Below, one piece after another: positions 10,361 to 18,258 of a DNA stretch of 64,000 nt. The stretch covers positions 1-64,000 of the forward strand of contig JADJYE010000035.1 of the NCBI GenBank assembly GCA_016719945.1. Direction: 5' to 3'. Numbering within the stretch: the stretch's first letter is position 1; each line of letters starts with the position of its first letter. Source of the DNA: Polyangiaceae bacterium. GTDB lineage: Bacteria; Myxococcota_A; Polyangia; Polyangiales; Polyangiaceae. The notes below the pieces were generated by a model. It was not told the DNA's origin. It saw only the letters and a program-made list of their open reading frames with translations, and ran no database searches. The position numbers and the translations under genes were made by a program.

Positions 10361-11296
10361 ATGCTCCTCTCGTCGCGCGGTCGCGTCGCGGTTCTCTTCC
10401 TGGTCGCGACGGCGTGCAGCGCTGGAGCCGGCGGGAGCGGCGGCGCTGGCGCCGGCAACGACGGCGGCAACGGCGCGGGGATCGGCGAGGGCGGCAGCGG
10501 CGCGGGGGTCAGCGAGGGCGGCAGCGGCTTCCAAGGCGGCTCACCCGGGACGGGAGGCGGCTCGAGCGACGATTGCAGTGAGGCGTCGAAGCTCATCTAC
10601 ATCATCGGCCAAGGCAATCAGCTCTATAGCTTCGCGCCCCAGACCCTGACGGTCTCGCCCATCGGCGTCGTCTCGTGTCCCTCCGGCGGCGCGACGCCGT
10701 TCTCGATGGCCGTCGATCGCTCCGGAACCGCGTGGGTCATCTTCAGCGACGGCCACCTCTTCACTGTCGACGTGGCGACCGCTGCCTGCGCCGCCACCTC
10801 GTACCAACCGAACCAGCAAGGCCTCTCGACCTTCGGCATGGGCTTCGTCGCGACCACGCCCGGCAGCGACGTGGAGGAGCTGTTCGTCGCCGACTACTTC
10901 GGCAGCGGCATCGCCGCTCTCGACACCAGCACGCTCACCCTCGGCCCCCTCCGTGACTACGACCAGCTGTACACCGGGGCCGAGCTCACCGGCACCGGCG
11001 ACGCGCGCCTGTTCGGCTTCTTCCAGGGCTTCCCCATCATCATCTCAGAGATCGACAAGTCCAGCGGGGCGATCCTCTCGCAAGCCCCGCAGCCCACGAT
11101 CAACATCGGCTCCGGCTGGGCCTTCGCTTTCTGGGGCGGGGACTTCTGGCTGTTCACCAATCCGTCCGGTGTCGGGTCTCAGATCGACCGCTACCGCCCC
11201 TCCGACGGTACGACGACGACGGTCTTCACTGGCATCGGCGATAACATCGTGGGCGCCGGCGTCTCGACCTGCGCGCCCCTGGTCCCGCCGACGTAG
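10361..11296 (+). CDS. Lipoprotein with Gly-rich linker and beta-propeller-like body
   Basis: The 311-aa product has signal peptide VAVLFLVATACSAG (lipobox Cys at 19). A linker of about 50 residues is almost entirely Gly, Ala and Ser, with GGSGAG-type units. The body has repeated beta-strand segments such as IYIIGQGNQLYSFAPQT, GTAWVIFSDGHLFTVDVAT, ELFVADYFGSGIAALDT and GSGWAFAFWGGDFWLF, reminiscent of a beta-propeller such as YncE-type. The C-terminus has a Cys in GVSTCAPL. The function is unknown. The linker style is typical of surface lipoproteins in Polyangia. Confidence 0.8.
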   Translation: MLLSSRGRVAVLFLVATACSAGAGGSGGAGAGNDGGNGAGIGEGGSGAGVSEGGSGFQGGSPGTGGGSSDDCSEASKLIYIIGQGNQLYSFAPQTLTVSPIGVVSCPSGGATPFSMAVDRSGTAWVIFSDGHLFTVDVATAACAATSYQPNQQGLSTFGMGFVATTPGSDVEELFVADYFGSGIAALDTSTLTLGPLRDYDQLYTGAELTGTGDARLFGFFQGFPIIISEIDKSSGAILSQAPQPTINIGSGWAFAFWGGDFWLFTNPSGVGSQIDRYRPSDGTTTTVFTGIGDNIVGAGVSTCAPLVPPT

Positions 11297-11393
11297 CGCG
11301 CGGCGTGCTCGACGGCCGAGCCAGCGCACACCGGGCCCCGCAGCTCGGCGGCGACCCTGGCGAGCACCAGCCCGGCGGCGTCACCGACGCGGC

Positions 11394-11912
11394 TCACAGC
11401 GAGAGCGCGACCGCGGCGGCTGTCATCGTCGCGGCGATGCGCACGGCGTCGTGCACGTGCTCGTCCGTCAGCCCCCCGGCCACGATCACCTCCTCGTGGC
11501 TCTTGATACACACCTCGCAGCCGTTCATTGCGCTGACCGCGAGGCACATCAGCTCGAAGGTGACTTTGTCCGTCCGCGGCTGGGCGATCCGGCTCATCCG
11601 CAGGCGAGCAGGCTTCTTCGCATAGGTGTCCTTCCCGACGAGGTGCCGGAAGCGGTAGTAGACATTGTTCATGGCCATCAGGGACGCGGCGGCCCGCGCG
11701 TCATCGAGCACGTCGTCCCCGACGCGTGTGGCCGCCTCGCCCTGGACCGCCGAGACGAGCGGCGCCGAGCGGGTGGCGAGGGCGCACGCGATCGCCACAC
11801 CCCATCGCTGCCGGTCGTCGAGCGCAGACGGCCCGAGGACGGAGCCGAGGTTGAGCGCGATGTCCTTCGCGGCGGGCGGGAGCTCGGCTCGCAGGGCGTC
11901 GATGGTGCTCAT
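11394..11912 (-). CDS. ahpD: Alkyl hydroperoxide reductase AhpD (carboxymuconolactone decarboxylase family)
   Basis: AhpD is a small all-helical disulfide reductase that supplies electrons to AhpC in peroxide detoxification. The 172-aa product matches the family length. The catalytic site is NGCEVCIKSHEEV, with Cys132 and Cys135 (CxxC) followed by His139, and a Glu upstream in KVTFELMCLAVS. The ATG at 11912 overlaps the stop of ahpC by one base (TGATG), so the two form a coupled operon. A GTG one codon upstream (11915) is possible but less likely. Confidence 0.93.
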   Translation of the reverse strand: MSTIDALRAELPPAAKDIALNLGSVLGPSALDDRQRWGVAIACALATRSAPLVSAVQGEAATRVGDDVLDDARAAASLMAMNNVYYRFRHLVGKDTYAKKPARLRMSRIAQPRTDKVTFELMCLAVSAMNGCEVCIKSHEEVIVAGGLTDEHVHDAVRIAATMTAAAVALSL

Positions 11913-12451
11913 CACGCCGCCTCGAGGGTCTTGTCACCCTTCTGCCAGTTGCACGGACACAGCTCGTCCGTCTGCAGGGCGTCGAGCACCCTCAGCACCT
12001 CCGGGACGCTGCGCCCGACGTTCAGGTCGTTGACGCTCACCCAACGGATGACACCCTGGGGGTCGACGATGAACGTCGCGCGCAGGGGGACACCCTCTTC
12101 CTTGTGCAGGACGCCCAGCGCCGTCGAGAGCTCGCGCTTGGTGTCGGCCACCATCGGGAACGGCAGCTTCTTGAGATCGGGGTGCTGGCTCCGCCAGGCG
12201 AGGTGCACGAAATGGGTGTCCGTGCTGATCCCCAATACCTGGGTGTCGCGCGCCGCGAACTCCGCCTCCTGGCGCCCGAACTCGGCTATCTCTGTGGGGC
12301 ACACGAACGTGAAGTCCATCGGCCAGAAGAAGAGCACGCGCCACTTCCCCGGGTGGCTCTCGTGGGTGACGTCGGCGAACTCCTTGCCGGGCTCGAGGCT
12401 GATGACGGACTTGAGGTTGAAGGCGGGCAGCTTGTCTTGAACGGTCAGCAT
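11912..12451 (-). CDS. ahpC: Alkyl hydroperoxide reductase AhpC (2-Cys peroxiredoxin)
   Basis: AhpC reduces hydrogen peroxide, organic peroxides and peroxynitrite in the cytosol. The 179-aa protein has the peroxidatic site FTFVCPTEI (Cys51) and C-terminal cysteines in DELCPCNW (165 and 167). A CxC-like C-terminus with an adjacent ahpD is the arrangement known from mycobacterial AhpC/AhpD. An AGGAG ribosome-binding site lies 6-7 bases before ATG 12451. The upstream gap (12452-12592) contains an inverted repeat that may be regulatory. No oxyR gene is adjacent. Confidence 0.95.
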   Translation of the reverse strand: MLTVQDKLPAFNLKSVISLEPGKEFADVTHESHPGKWRVLFFWPMDFTFVCPTEIAEFGRQEAEFAARDTQVLGISTDTHFVHLAWRSQHPDLKKLPFPMVADTKRELSTALGVLHKEEGVPLRATFIVDPQGVIRWVSVNDLNVGRSVPEVLRVLDALQTDELCPCNWQKGDKTLEAA

Positions 12452-12542
12452 GGCGGGTCTCCTGTTCGTGCCGGTCGAGCCGGCGTCTCGGGTACGCGCT
12501 CAACCTAGGGCGAGGAGACTGATTGTGCGAAGACGAAGATCC

Positions 12543-12568
12543 GATAGCTGTGATTACCTACGACTATC
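12543..12568. promoter_or_regulatory. Inverted repeat upstream of ahpCD, possible regulator site
   Basis: GATAG (12543-12547) and CTATC (12564-12568) are inverted around a relatively AT-rich 16-base spacer in an otherwise GC-rich gap. It lies about 90 bases before the ahpC start. The ATAG/CTAT half-sites resemble OxyR elements, but the spacing (21 bases start to start) does not match the canonical ATAG-N7-CTAT unit. It could also be a sigma-factor promoter region or chance. Confidence 0.3.
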
Positions 12569-12592
12569 AGTGAGCGCCGCGCGTGCGGCGGG

Positions 12593-14983
12593 TCAGGGCT
12601 TCTTCGGCGCGTCGCCCTTCTTCGGCTTGACCGAGAGGGCCTGCGACGCTTCGTCGCTCAGCGCAGCGAGCTTCTCTCGGACGGAGGACGCTCGCTTCTT
12701 GCCGTCGATCGCGCCGAGCGCGTCGAGGGCAGCGGCGCGCAGCGAGCGCCCGAGGCTCGCGTCGAGGGCGATCTCCTCGAGCGCGGCGCACAGCCGCTTG
12801 GGCTCGTAGAAGCTCGCCTTCTCGAGCCATTGCAGACCAGCGGTGTCCTCGGGTAAAAACTTCGTCTTCGCCTCGGCGAGCTTGCCGAGGCTGGCCGGCA
12901 GCAAGGCCGGGTCGCGCGGCTTCGATTCGAGCAGGGCGAGCGTCTCGTCGAACGCCTCTCGCCGCGGGGCGGGGGTCTTCACCCAGGCGGCGGTGAGCGC
13001 CGTGAAGCACGCCGTTCGGACCTCGAGCACGGGGTCGCGCGCGCCGCGCTGGACGGGGGCGAGCGGCCACGCGCCTGGCTTGGCGGCCAGCCCCGCGCAG
13101 GCGGCTGCGCGCACCAGCGGCGAAGCATGGCCGAGGGCTTCGGCCTTGAACGCGTCGAGCTCGGGTCTGCCACGCGTCATCGACGCGAGCATCTCGGCCA
13201 GCACGGCGGGGCTGGGCTCGACCTTCGCCGCCGCGAGCAACGCGTCGAAGTCGTCGTCCGCCTTGGCCGTCGCGTGCACGCGCGCGGCGAGAGTGCGCAC
13301 GGATGGAGCGGCGTGCTGGAGGTGCTTCGCCGCCACCGCCAGCCGCTTCTTGGCGCCGCCCTTCGCCAGCGGGCGCTTGAGCACGGCCTTGTAGTCGCTC
13401 CACTCGGGGCAGGTCGGCTCCTTGCCGGCGGGGATCTCGCAGCTGGCCATCGCTCGCAGCGCGAGCTCATAAATCTCGGGGGTCTGCTTCGCGGGCTCGT
13501 CCGACAGGAAGCGAGCGATGAGGGCGCGATCGGGCGGCGGCGTCGTGAACGCGCCGGGCGGCGCCGAGGGCGGCGGCGCGGGCGGATCAGCGCTGGCCAC
13601 GGGCGCGGTGGCGGGCTCTTCCGTCGCGGACGCGGACGCTCGCTGGGCGCTGGCAGCGAGCGGCGCGTCGGACGCTCTCCTCAGGTACGCGACCCCGCCA
13701 GCCGCGACCGCGAGGGCCAGGACCGCGCCCAGCGCCACGCCCTGCCGCGACGAGCGCTTGACCTTCGCGACCGGCGTCGGCGCGGGCGTCGGATCTACCA
13801 GCATCGCAGGCGGCGTCGCAGCAGGCGTCGCGTCGAGCAGGTGAGGGGCCGGGCCGGCAGGTTGCGTCTCCTCGGCGGCGATCTCGATGACCGGCGGTTC
13901 GGGAGGCTCGGGTGGCGCCTGCACCACCGGCATGAACAGCGTCGGCAAGGCGCTCTCGTCGCTGGGCGGTGCAGGCTGGGGGGCCGCAGCGGCCGACTTG
14001 CCCGCGATCGCGTTGAAGGCCGTGCGCAGCTTCGCGGCGGATTCGTTGCGCGCCGCCGGCGCCGGCGCGGCGCCGATGAAGCGGGTGGCCTCGAGATCCG
14101 CGCCGAGCCTCTGGGTCTGCGCGCCCTGGTCATAGCGCGCGAGGATCGCGCGCACATCCGCGAGCATCTGGCTGGCGAGTCGGTACCTCACCTCGAGCGG
14201 CTTCGCGATGGCGCGCTCGATCACCGCAGCGAACGGCGAGCCAAGGATCTCGTCCGGCAGGACGTGCGGCGCGTCGGAGCCCTGCATGACGAACATCTCG
14301 AAGTCGGTGGCGCCAGTCACCAGCGGCCGACCGAGGAGCATCTCGGCCATCACCAGGCCGAACGAGTAAACGTCCGCTGCGGGCGTCAGCGCCTCGCCGC
14401 GCACCTGCTCCGGCGCCATGTACCTGGGCGTCCCGACCAGGACCCCCATCCGCGTCACCTCCTGCTGCGAGGCCGGCTTGGGACCCACGATCTTCGCCGT
14501 GCCGAAGTCGAGGATCTGGATGTGCTCACTTGGCCCGTGCTGGCAGCAGAAGATGTTCGCAGGCTTGAGGTCGCGGTGCGCGATGCTGAGGCCGTGCGCG
14601 ACCTCGAGCGCTGACAGGGCTTGCTCGCTGAAGCGGCCGGTCAGCCCCCAACCGACCTTCCCCTCGGCGGCGATGCGCGCCTCGAGCGTGCGGCCGGTCA
14701 GCAGAGGAAACGCCAGGTACGGCAGCTCGTCGAAGCCGTAGTCCAGCAGCGCGACCACGTGCGGGTGCGCGAGCTGTCTGACCACCTCGGCCTCACGCGC
14801 GAAGCGCTGGCGCTCGCCCTCGTTGCGAGCGTGCTCCGCGTTCAGGAGCTTGAGCGCCACGAGCGCGCCGTCGACCACGCGCTGGGCGCGGTACACGGTC
14901 CCGCTGCCACCGACGCCGAGCACGCCGAGCACGCGGTAACCCGCGATCACGTCTCCTTCTTGAACCTCCGCCTGGCGGCTCAT
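12593..14983 (-). CDS. Ser/Thr protein kinase with membrane anchor and HEAT-like C-terminus
   Basis: This is a 796-aa Hanks-type kinase. The N-terminal kinase domain (about 15-290) has the Gly loop LGVGGSGTVYRA, the Lys in VALKLLNAE, HRDLKPANIF (about 136), DFGTAK and GTPRYMAPEQ, so it should be catalytically active. A Pro/Ala-rich linker precedes one membrane segment (GVALGAVLALAVAAGGVAYL, about 415-434). The outer part is Ala-rich and helical, with repeated units like SPLVRAAACAGLAAKPGAW and SLGRSLRAAALDALGAIDGK, consistent with HEAT-like repeats. I chose ATG 14983 (MSRQAEVQEGDV) because an upstream in-frame ATG (15073) adds an atypical Arg/Pro-rich extension. The substrate is unknown. Confidence 0.9.
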   Translation of the reverse strand: MSRQAEVQEGDVIAGYRVLGVLGVGGSGTVYRAQRVVDGALVALKLLNAEHARNEGERQRFAREAEVVRQLAHPHVVALLDYGFDELPYLAFPLLTGRTLEARIAAEGKVGWGLTGRFSEQALSALEVAHGLSIAHRDLKPANIFCCQHGPSEHIQILDFGTAKIVGPKPASQQEVTRMGVLVGTPRYMAPEQVRGEALTPAADVYSFGLVMAEMLLGRPLVTGATDFEMFVMQGSDAPHVLPDEILGSPFAAVIERAIAKPLEVRYRLASQMLADVRAILARYDQGAQTQRLGADLEATRFIGAAPAPAARNESAAKLRTAFNAIAGKSAAAAPQPAPPSDESALPTLFMPVVQAPPEPPEPPVIEIAAEETQPAGPAPHLLDATPAATPPAMLVDPTPAPTPVAKVKRSSRQGVALGAVLALAVAAGGVAYLRRASDAPLAASAQRASASATEEPATAPVASADPPAPPPSAPPGAFTTPPPDRALIARFLSDEPAKQTPEIYELALRAMASCEIPAGKEPTCPEWSDYKAVLKRPLAKGGAKKRLAVAAKHLQHAAPSVRTLAARVHATAKADDDFDALLAAAKVEPSPAVLAEMLASMTRGRPELDAFKAEALGHASPLVRAAACAGLAAKPGAWPLAPVQRGARDPVLEVRTACFTALTAAWVKTPAPRREAFDETLALLESKPRDPALLPASLGKLAEAKTKFLPEDTAGLQWLEKASFYEPKRLCAALEEIALDASLGRSLRAAALDALGAIDGKKRASSVREKLAALSDEASQALSVKPKKGDAPKKP

Positions 14984-15111
14984 CGCCGCCACTATACCTG
15001 CCTGAAGAGGCCAGGGAAGGACGGCGCCGTCGCGCTCCGGCTCGCGCCGCGCGCCCTTGAAGCACGGCCACACGCTTGCTTCGTAGACCTCCGTGCGACA
15101 CGCTTCTCACC

Positions 15112-15411
15112 ATGCTTCGACCTCTCCACGTGCTCGCGGCTGCTTCGTTCATGATCACCGTCGCCGTGTTCGGATGCGCCGACCACCCAGGGGGCAGCGT
15201 CGGCGATCCGTGTGAGACGTCCGGGGAGACGGCGGAGTGCGCCTCGGGAGAGGTGTGTGACACGCTCGAGGAGGTCGGCGGGGACGCGTTCTGCGTGCGC
15301 GTCTGCGAGGACCACGCGGACTGCGAGGCGAGTGAGCTGTGCAACGGGGTGAGCGGGAGCAACCTGAAGGGCTGTCAGCCCGATGGTGACGAGCCGCTCG
15401 ACGGCGGCTGA
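15112..15411 (+). CDS. Small Cys-rich lipoprotein
   Basis: This is a 99-aa secreted protein. The signal peptide is MLRPLHVLAAASFMITVAVF with lipobox Cys in FGCADH. Eight further Cys follow in a pattern GDPCETSGETAECASGEVC...FCVRVCEDHADCEASELC. This resembles the short disulfide-rich repeat found in many Myxococcota surface proteins, including those at 41821 and 52517 here. It is divergent from the kinase gene. The function is unknown. Confidence 0.75.
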   Translation: MLRPLHVLAAASFMITVAVFGCADHPGGSVGDPCETSGETAECASGEVCDTLEEVGGDAFCVRVCEDHADCEASELCNGVSGSNLKGCQPDGDEPLDGG

Positions 15412-15423
15412 GCCAGCGACGGC

Positions 15424-16074
15424 TCAGCGCTTCTTCGAAGTGCTCCGCGCAGGGCCCGAGCTTCGCTTGGCAGAAGCGGTCGTGCGCAGCCTCGAGGTCG
15501 CGACCAGCTCGGCGAGGCGCCCGCGGGCCTCGCGGTCGCCGACGTCCTCGAGGATCTGCGCCACGCGCGTCGAGTCGACGAGACCCCGGTCTCGGAGCGC
15601 GACGAGATCGGCCTGGTCGCGCAGGTATCGCGAGGGGTCGATGGCCGGGTCGGTGGTCAGCTTCAAGGCGACCAGGTGTTGGATGGGCAGGACGGGCAGC
15701 TCTGCGCCATCGATTCGCTCGCGCTTCGCGGCCAGCAGGCCGAGGCTCTCGACGCCGAGCGCCGGGAACAACAGATCGATGGCCGCCTCGGGATCCCTGC
15801 GCCCGGCCGGCGCCACACGGTAATGGTGGGGGCTGAAGACCGCCGTGGGCGACAGCTTGCGATCCCGCAGGCGCCGAATGAGCTCGAGCCGCACGTCGTC
15901 GCCGATGAACAGGTCCACGTCGCGCGTCGCTCGAGCGTAGCCGTGCACCTGCATCGCGGTCGCGCCCGCGATGGCCCAGTCTGCGCCCAGGGCGTCGAGC
16001 TCCTCCGCGCAGACGCGCAGAGCCTTCTTCACGGCAGGATCGAGCTTTAGCTGGGTCGAGGTCACGTGGCGCAC
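15424..16074 (-). CDS. Nucleotidyltransferase-fold protein (AbiEii/DUF6036-like)
   Basis: This is a 216-aa protein with a minimal nucleotidyltransferase core: AIAGATAMQVHGYARATRDVDLFIG, where DVD supplies two metal-binding Asp, and PEAAIDLLFP the likely third. A KLTTDPAIDPSRYLRDQADLVAL segment follows, as in AbiEii-type toxins and DUF6036 proteins. The GTG at 16074 lies two bases after the stop of the HTH gene, so the two are co-transcribed. The pairing of an HTH protein with an AbiEii-like nucleotidyltransferase is the layout of type IV toxin-antitoxin/abortive-infection modules, but function is inferred. The C-terminal tail is basic and Ser-rich. Confidence 0.75.
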   Translation of the reverse strand: MRHVTSTQLKLDPAVKKALRVCAEELDALGADWAIAGATAMQVHGYARATRDVDLFIGDDVRLELIRRLRDRKLSPTAVFSPHHYRVAPAGRRDPEAAIDLLFPALGVESLGLLAAKRERIDGAELPVLPIQHLVALKLTTDPAIDPSRYLRDQADLVALRDRGLVDSTRVAQILEDVGDREARGRLAELVATSRLRTTASAKRSSGPARSTSKKR

Positions 16075-16076
16075 CG

Positions 16077-16870
16077 CTATGGCAGCTCGGCGATCCGTCG
16101 CCGGGCGCCCTCGAGGTCGAACGTGGCACGGAGCAGCCATTCTCTGGCTGGCAGCGGGGCGGCACAGCCGTAGTCTTCTCGAAATGGCGCTCCAGCTCGG
16201 CGCGGCGCAGCGCGCGAGCTTTCGCGAGCGCCCGCAGCCGGCTCTCGGCCTCCTCCCCGGTCTGGAGCGCGAAGTAGAGCGCGGCGTCGATCGCGCTGAG
16301 CTTCGGCTTTTCGAAGAGATGGTGGTACGTGGGAAGCGGGAACACCATTAGCAAGCTCGCCGAGCTCGCCGGCGGCGTGACGATCGCCGCGCGCGAGCTC
16401 GCCATCGCGACCGAGGCCGAGAGGTCGCGCACCATCGCCAGAGCGTGCCGGTCGTCGGGGTGGACGAGGAAGCGCGTGGACGGCTCCAGCGAGCTCGGAG
16501 GCGCGACCTTCAGCGCCGAAAGCAGCAGATCGTCGACGGCATGGAAGCGGACCCCTGCGGCCGCCCAGCCGCGGGTGAGGCGGCGGAGGAAGGTGGCTGG
16601 AACGTGGTGGGCAGCGCGGCTTCGAGGCGCGCGCGCCGTGGTGCCGACTGGCGCGCGCAACGTCTCGCGCACCTCGGGGTGCCTCGCCAGCACGCGCAGC
16701 AACGCGATGAGCTGCGCGCTCGCGGTGACCCGCCCCCGCCGCACCTTGGAGAGATAACCGGGCGACAGCTGAAGCAACCGCTCGAGGCCCGCGAGGGTGT
16801 CCCCCCGCGAGACCAGCTGCTCGACGAGGAGCGGGGGATCGTCGCCCACGGCCATGGGAAATATTCCCAT
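16077..16870 (-). pseudogene. HTH DNA-binding protein, partner of the nucleotidyltransferase; one frameshift
   Basis: The N-terminus has an XRE-like helix-turn-helix: TLAGLERLLQLSPGYLSKVR, RGRVTASAQLIALLRVLARH. A helical middle follows (HVPATFLRRLTRGWAAAGVR, FHAVDDLLLSALKVAPPSSL), and a region with MVFPLPTYHHLFEKPKLSAI. Near 16181-16185 one base appears missing; shifting frame gives FREDYGCAAPLPAREWLLRA and ends GARRRIAELP at TAG 16077. Repaired length is about 264 aa. Starts at 16870 (MGIFP) and 16855 (MAVGDD) are possible, and both lie in a palindrome. It is the likely repressor/antitoxin of the downstream gene. Confidence 0.65.
16854..16870. promoter_or_regulatory. 17-bp AT-rich palindrome over the HTH start codon, putative operator
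   Basis: The sequence ATGGGAA-ATA-TTCCCAT has two perfect 7-base arms around three bases. It spans both candidate ATG codons of the HTH gene and stands out as AT-rich in GC-rich DNA. A symmetric site at the start of a gene for an HTH protein is the usual place for autorepression. That function is inferred; no binding data are available here. Confidence 0.5.
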
Positions 16871-16910
16871 TCGCCCGGCCGCCTGGCAAGGTCCCGCAGC
16901 GTGACCCCCG

Positions 16911-17798
16911 TCACACGCCGAGCGCGCCCACCAGCCCCTCGACGATCCCGCGCGCGAGCTCCTGCAACCTCGCGATCGCTGCCGGATCGAGCGGCGCGCC
17001 TTTCGCCCCGCTGCCACCGGTCACGAGGCGCCGAGCCATTTCGATCTGGAGGGCCATGACACGTTCGCTCGGGCGCGCGTGCCGGGTGAGAGACCAGCCG
17101 CCTTGAAACGGGTGCTCGAGGGCGACGGTGAAGCCCTGCGCTCGGGCCACGTCGGCGACGGCGTCGCGCAGGGCACGAGAGGCGGTGCGCTCGCGCTGGG
17201 TGCCGAGGACCAGGTCGGCGATCGCGCGCTGGCGATCCTGGAAGGTGTGCGCGGACACCAGGCACGCGGCCCCGTGCCGCGCCCGCGCGCGCTCGAGCTC
17301 GAGCTCGAGCGCGTGGTGATACGGCTCGGAGATCTCCGCGATGCGACGCTCCCGCTCGGCCTTGGGCAGCCCGTCTTCGACCCAGCTCGCGCCGCATTGG
17401 GAGCGGCGCACGATCCGCCGAGGCTCGGGATCGGCCTCGTAATACGGGGGCTGTGGGGGGGGCCTGGGGTCGGTGTTGAGGTCGATGACGTAGCGGCTGG
17501 CGCGCGCCACGACGCGCGTCACCCCGGCGCGCTCGGTCCCCTCCCAGATCAGGTCTGCGCCGAGGTCCGCGTCCGCCTCGAGCGCCCCAGCGCGCGCCGC
17601 CCTCGGGGGGATGCGGGTGAGCTCCGCCGCGCGCTCGTCGATCACCAGGCCGGCGTGGGGGATCTCGACGACGACCGGCCCGGGCTCGGCGGCCCGAATG
17701 ACGTCGAAATGGAGGTTGTCTCCCGGCGCGCGTTCTCCCCCCTCGCGAAGCGAGGGGAGCCGGGGGGGTGAAATCACGGGGACTGCGTCGCCCAGCAC
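16911..17798 (-). CDS. N-formylglutamate amidohydrolase family protein
   Basis: This is a metal-dependent hydrolase, known for N-formylglutamate hydrolysis in histidine breakdown; relatives act on other N-acyl or peptide bonds. The 295-aa protein has VVVEIPHAGLVIDERA (conserved His), ADLGADLIWEGTERAG, SRYVIDLNTDP (Arg-x3-Asp-Leu-Asn), LVSAHTFQD (second His) and ALEHPFQGGWSLTRHARPSE (third site with NPF/HPF-GG). The first 30 residues include PPRLPSLREGGERAP, encoded by a GC-rich hairpin; a later start is possible but no good codon is seen. It starts 27 bases after the DUF4150 gene of the T6SS module. No histidine-utilisation genes are nearby. Confidence 0.8.
   Translation of the reverse strand: MLGDAVPVISPPRLPSLREGGERAPGDNLHFDVIRAAEPGPVVVEIPHAGLVIDERAAELTRIPPRAARAGALEADADLGADLIWEGTERAGVTRVVARASRYVIDLNTDPRPPPQPPYYEADPEPRRIVRRSQCGASWVEDGLPKAERERRIAEISEPYHHALELELERARARHGAACLVSAHTFQDRQRAIADLVLGTQRERTASRALRDAVADVARAQGFTVALEHPFQGGWSLTRHARPSERVMALQIEMARRLVTGGSGAKGAPLDPAAIARLQELARGIVEGLVGALGV
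17739..17757. repeat. Perfect hairpin near the start of the amidohydrolase gene
   Basis: CCCCTCGC and GCGAGGGG pair perfectly around GAA. A GC-rich tail of CCGGGGGG follows. It lies within the first 20 codons of the amidohydrolase reading frame, where it encodes an atypical peptide (PSLREGG). It may be a small intergenic repeat that has been captured by the ORF, or a leftover terminator of the DUF4150 gene. Confidence 0.4.
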
Positions 17799-17825
17799 AT
17801 GACCGCCGCCTGCTTCTCCACTCCG

Positions 17826-18224
17826 TTAGGGCGCGAGGATGATGATCTTCGGCTGGCTCGGGACGATGCGCATGCCCGGAGCGTTCGTGCTGTTCTGGAT
17901 GTTGACCGTCGTCATCCGTGTCGCGGGAGCGCCAGACAGCAGGACGGTGAACGCGCCCGTCATCGGGCGCGTGTTGTTCATACACGTCCCCGAGGCGACG
18001 CCGCCGATGGCGCCGGTGGTGTCGCCCAGCGACACGACCACCGGGTGCGTGAGGTTATGGGCCGGCGCGGCGACGAACAGGATGTTGGGACAGAACGGCG
18101 CGGTCGTCGGCCCCATCGACATGTTCGGGTAGGGCAGGGGAATGGGCGGGGCAGGGGGGGCCGGGGTGAGGCAGACGTCTGGGAAAGCCAGGTTCATGCC
18201 CATCAGCTGTGTGCTCGCGAACAT
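17826..18224 (-). CDS. PAAR-like protein (DUF4150), T6SS spike tip
   Basis: DUF4150 proteins are PAAR-like and are thought to cap the VgrG spike of the type VI secretion system, often carrying or recruiting effectors. The 132-aa protein shows NLAFPDVCLTPAPPAPPIPL, PYPNMSMG, NILFVAAPAHNLTHPVVVS and SGTCMNNTRPMTGAFTVLLS, all typical of the family. It has no fused toxin domain. It is the last of five co-directional genes starting with vgrG. Confidence 0.9.
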   Translation of the reverse strand: MFASTQLMGMNLAFPDVCLTPAPPAPPIPLPYPNMSMGPTTAPFCPNILFVAAPAHNLTHPVVVSLGDTTGAIGGVASGTCMNNTRPMTGAFTVLLSGAPATRMTTVNIQNSTNAPGMRIVPSQPKIIILAP

Positions 18225-18258
18225 CTGGAAGCTCCTTGAGGTGAGACGGGTCGGGCCT

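Noticed and set aside
12543..12568. Canonical OxyR box upstream of ahpC
   Set aside because: Half-sites resemble ATAG/CTAT but the spacing is wrong; kept only as a low-confidence inverted repeat.
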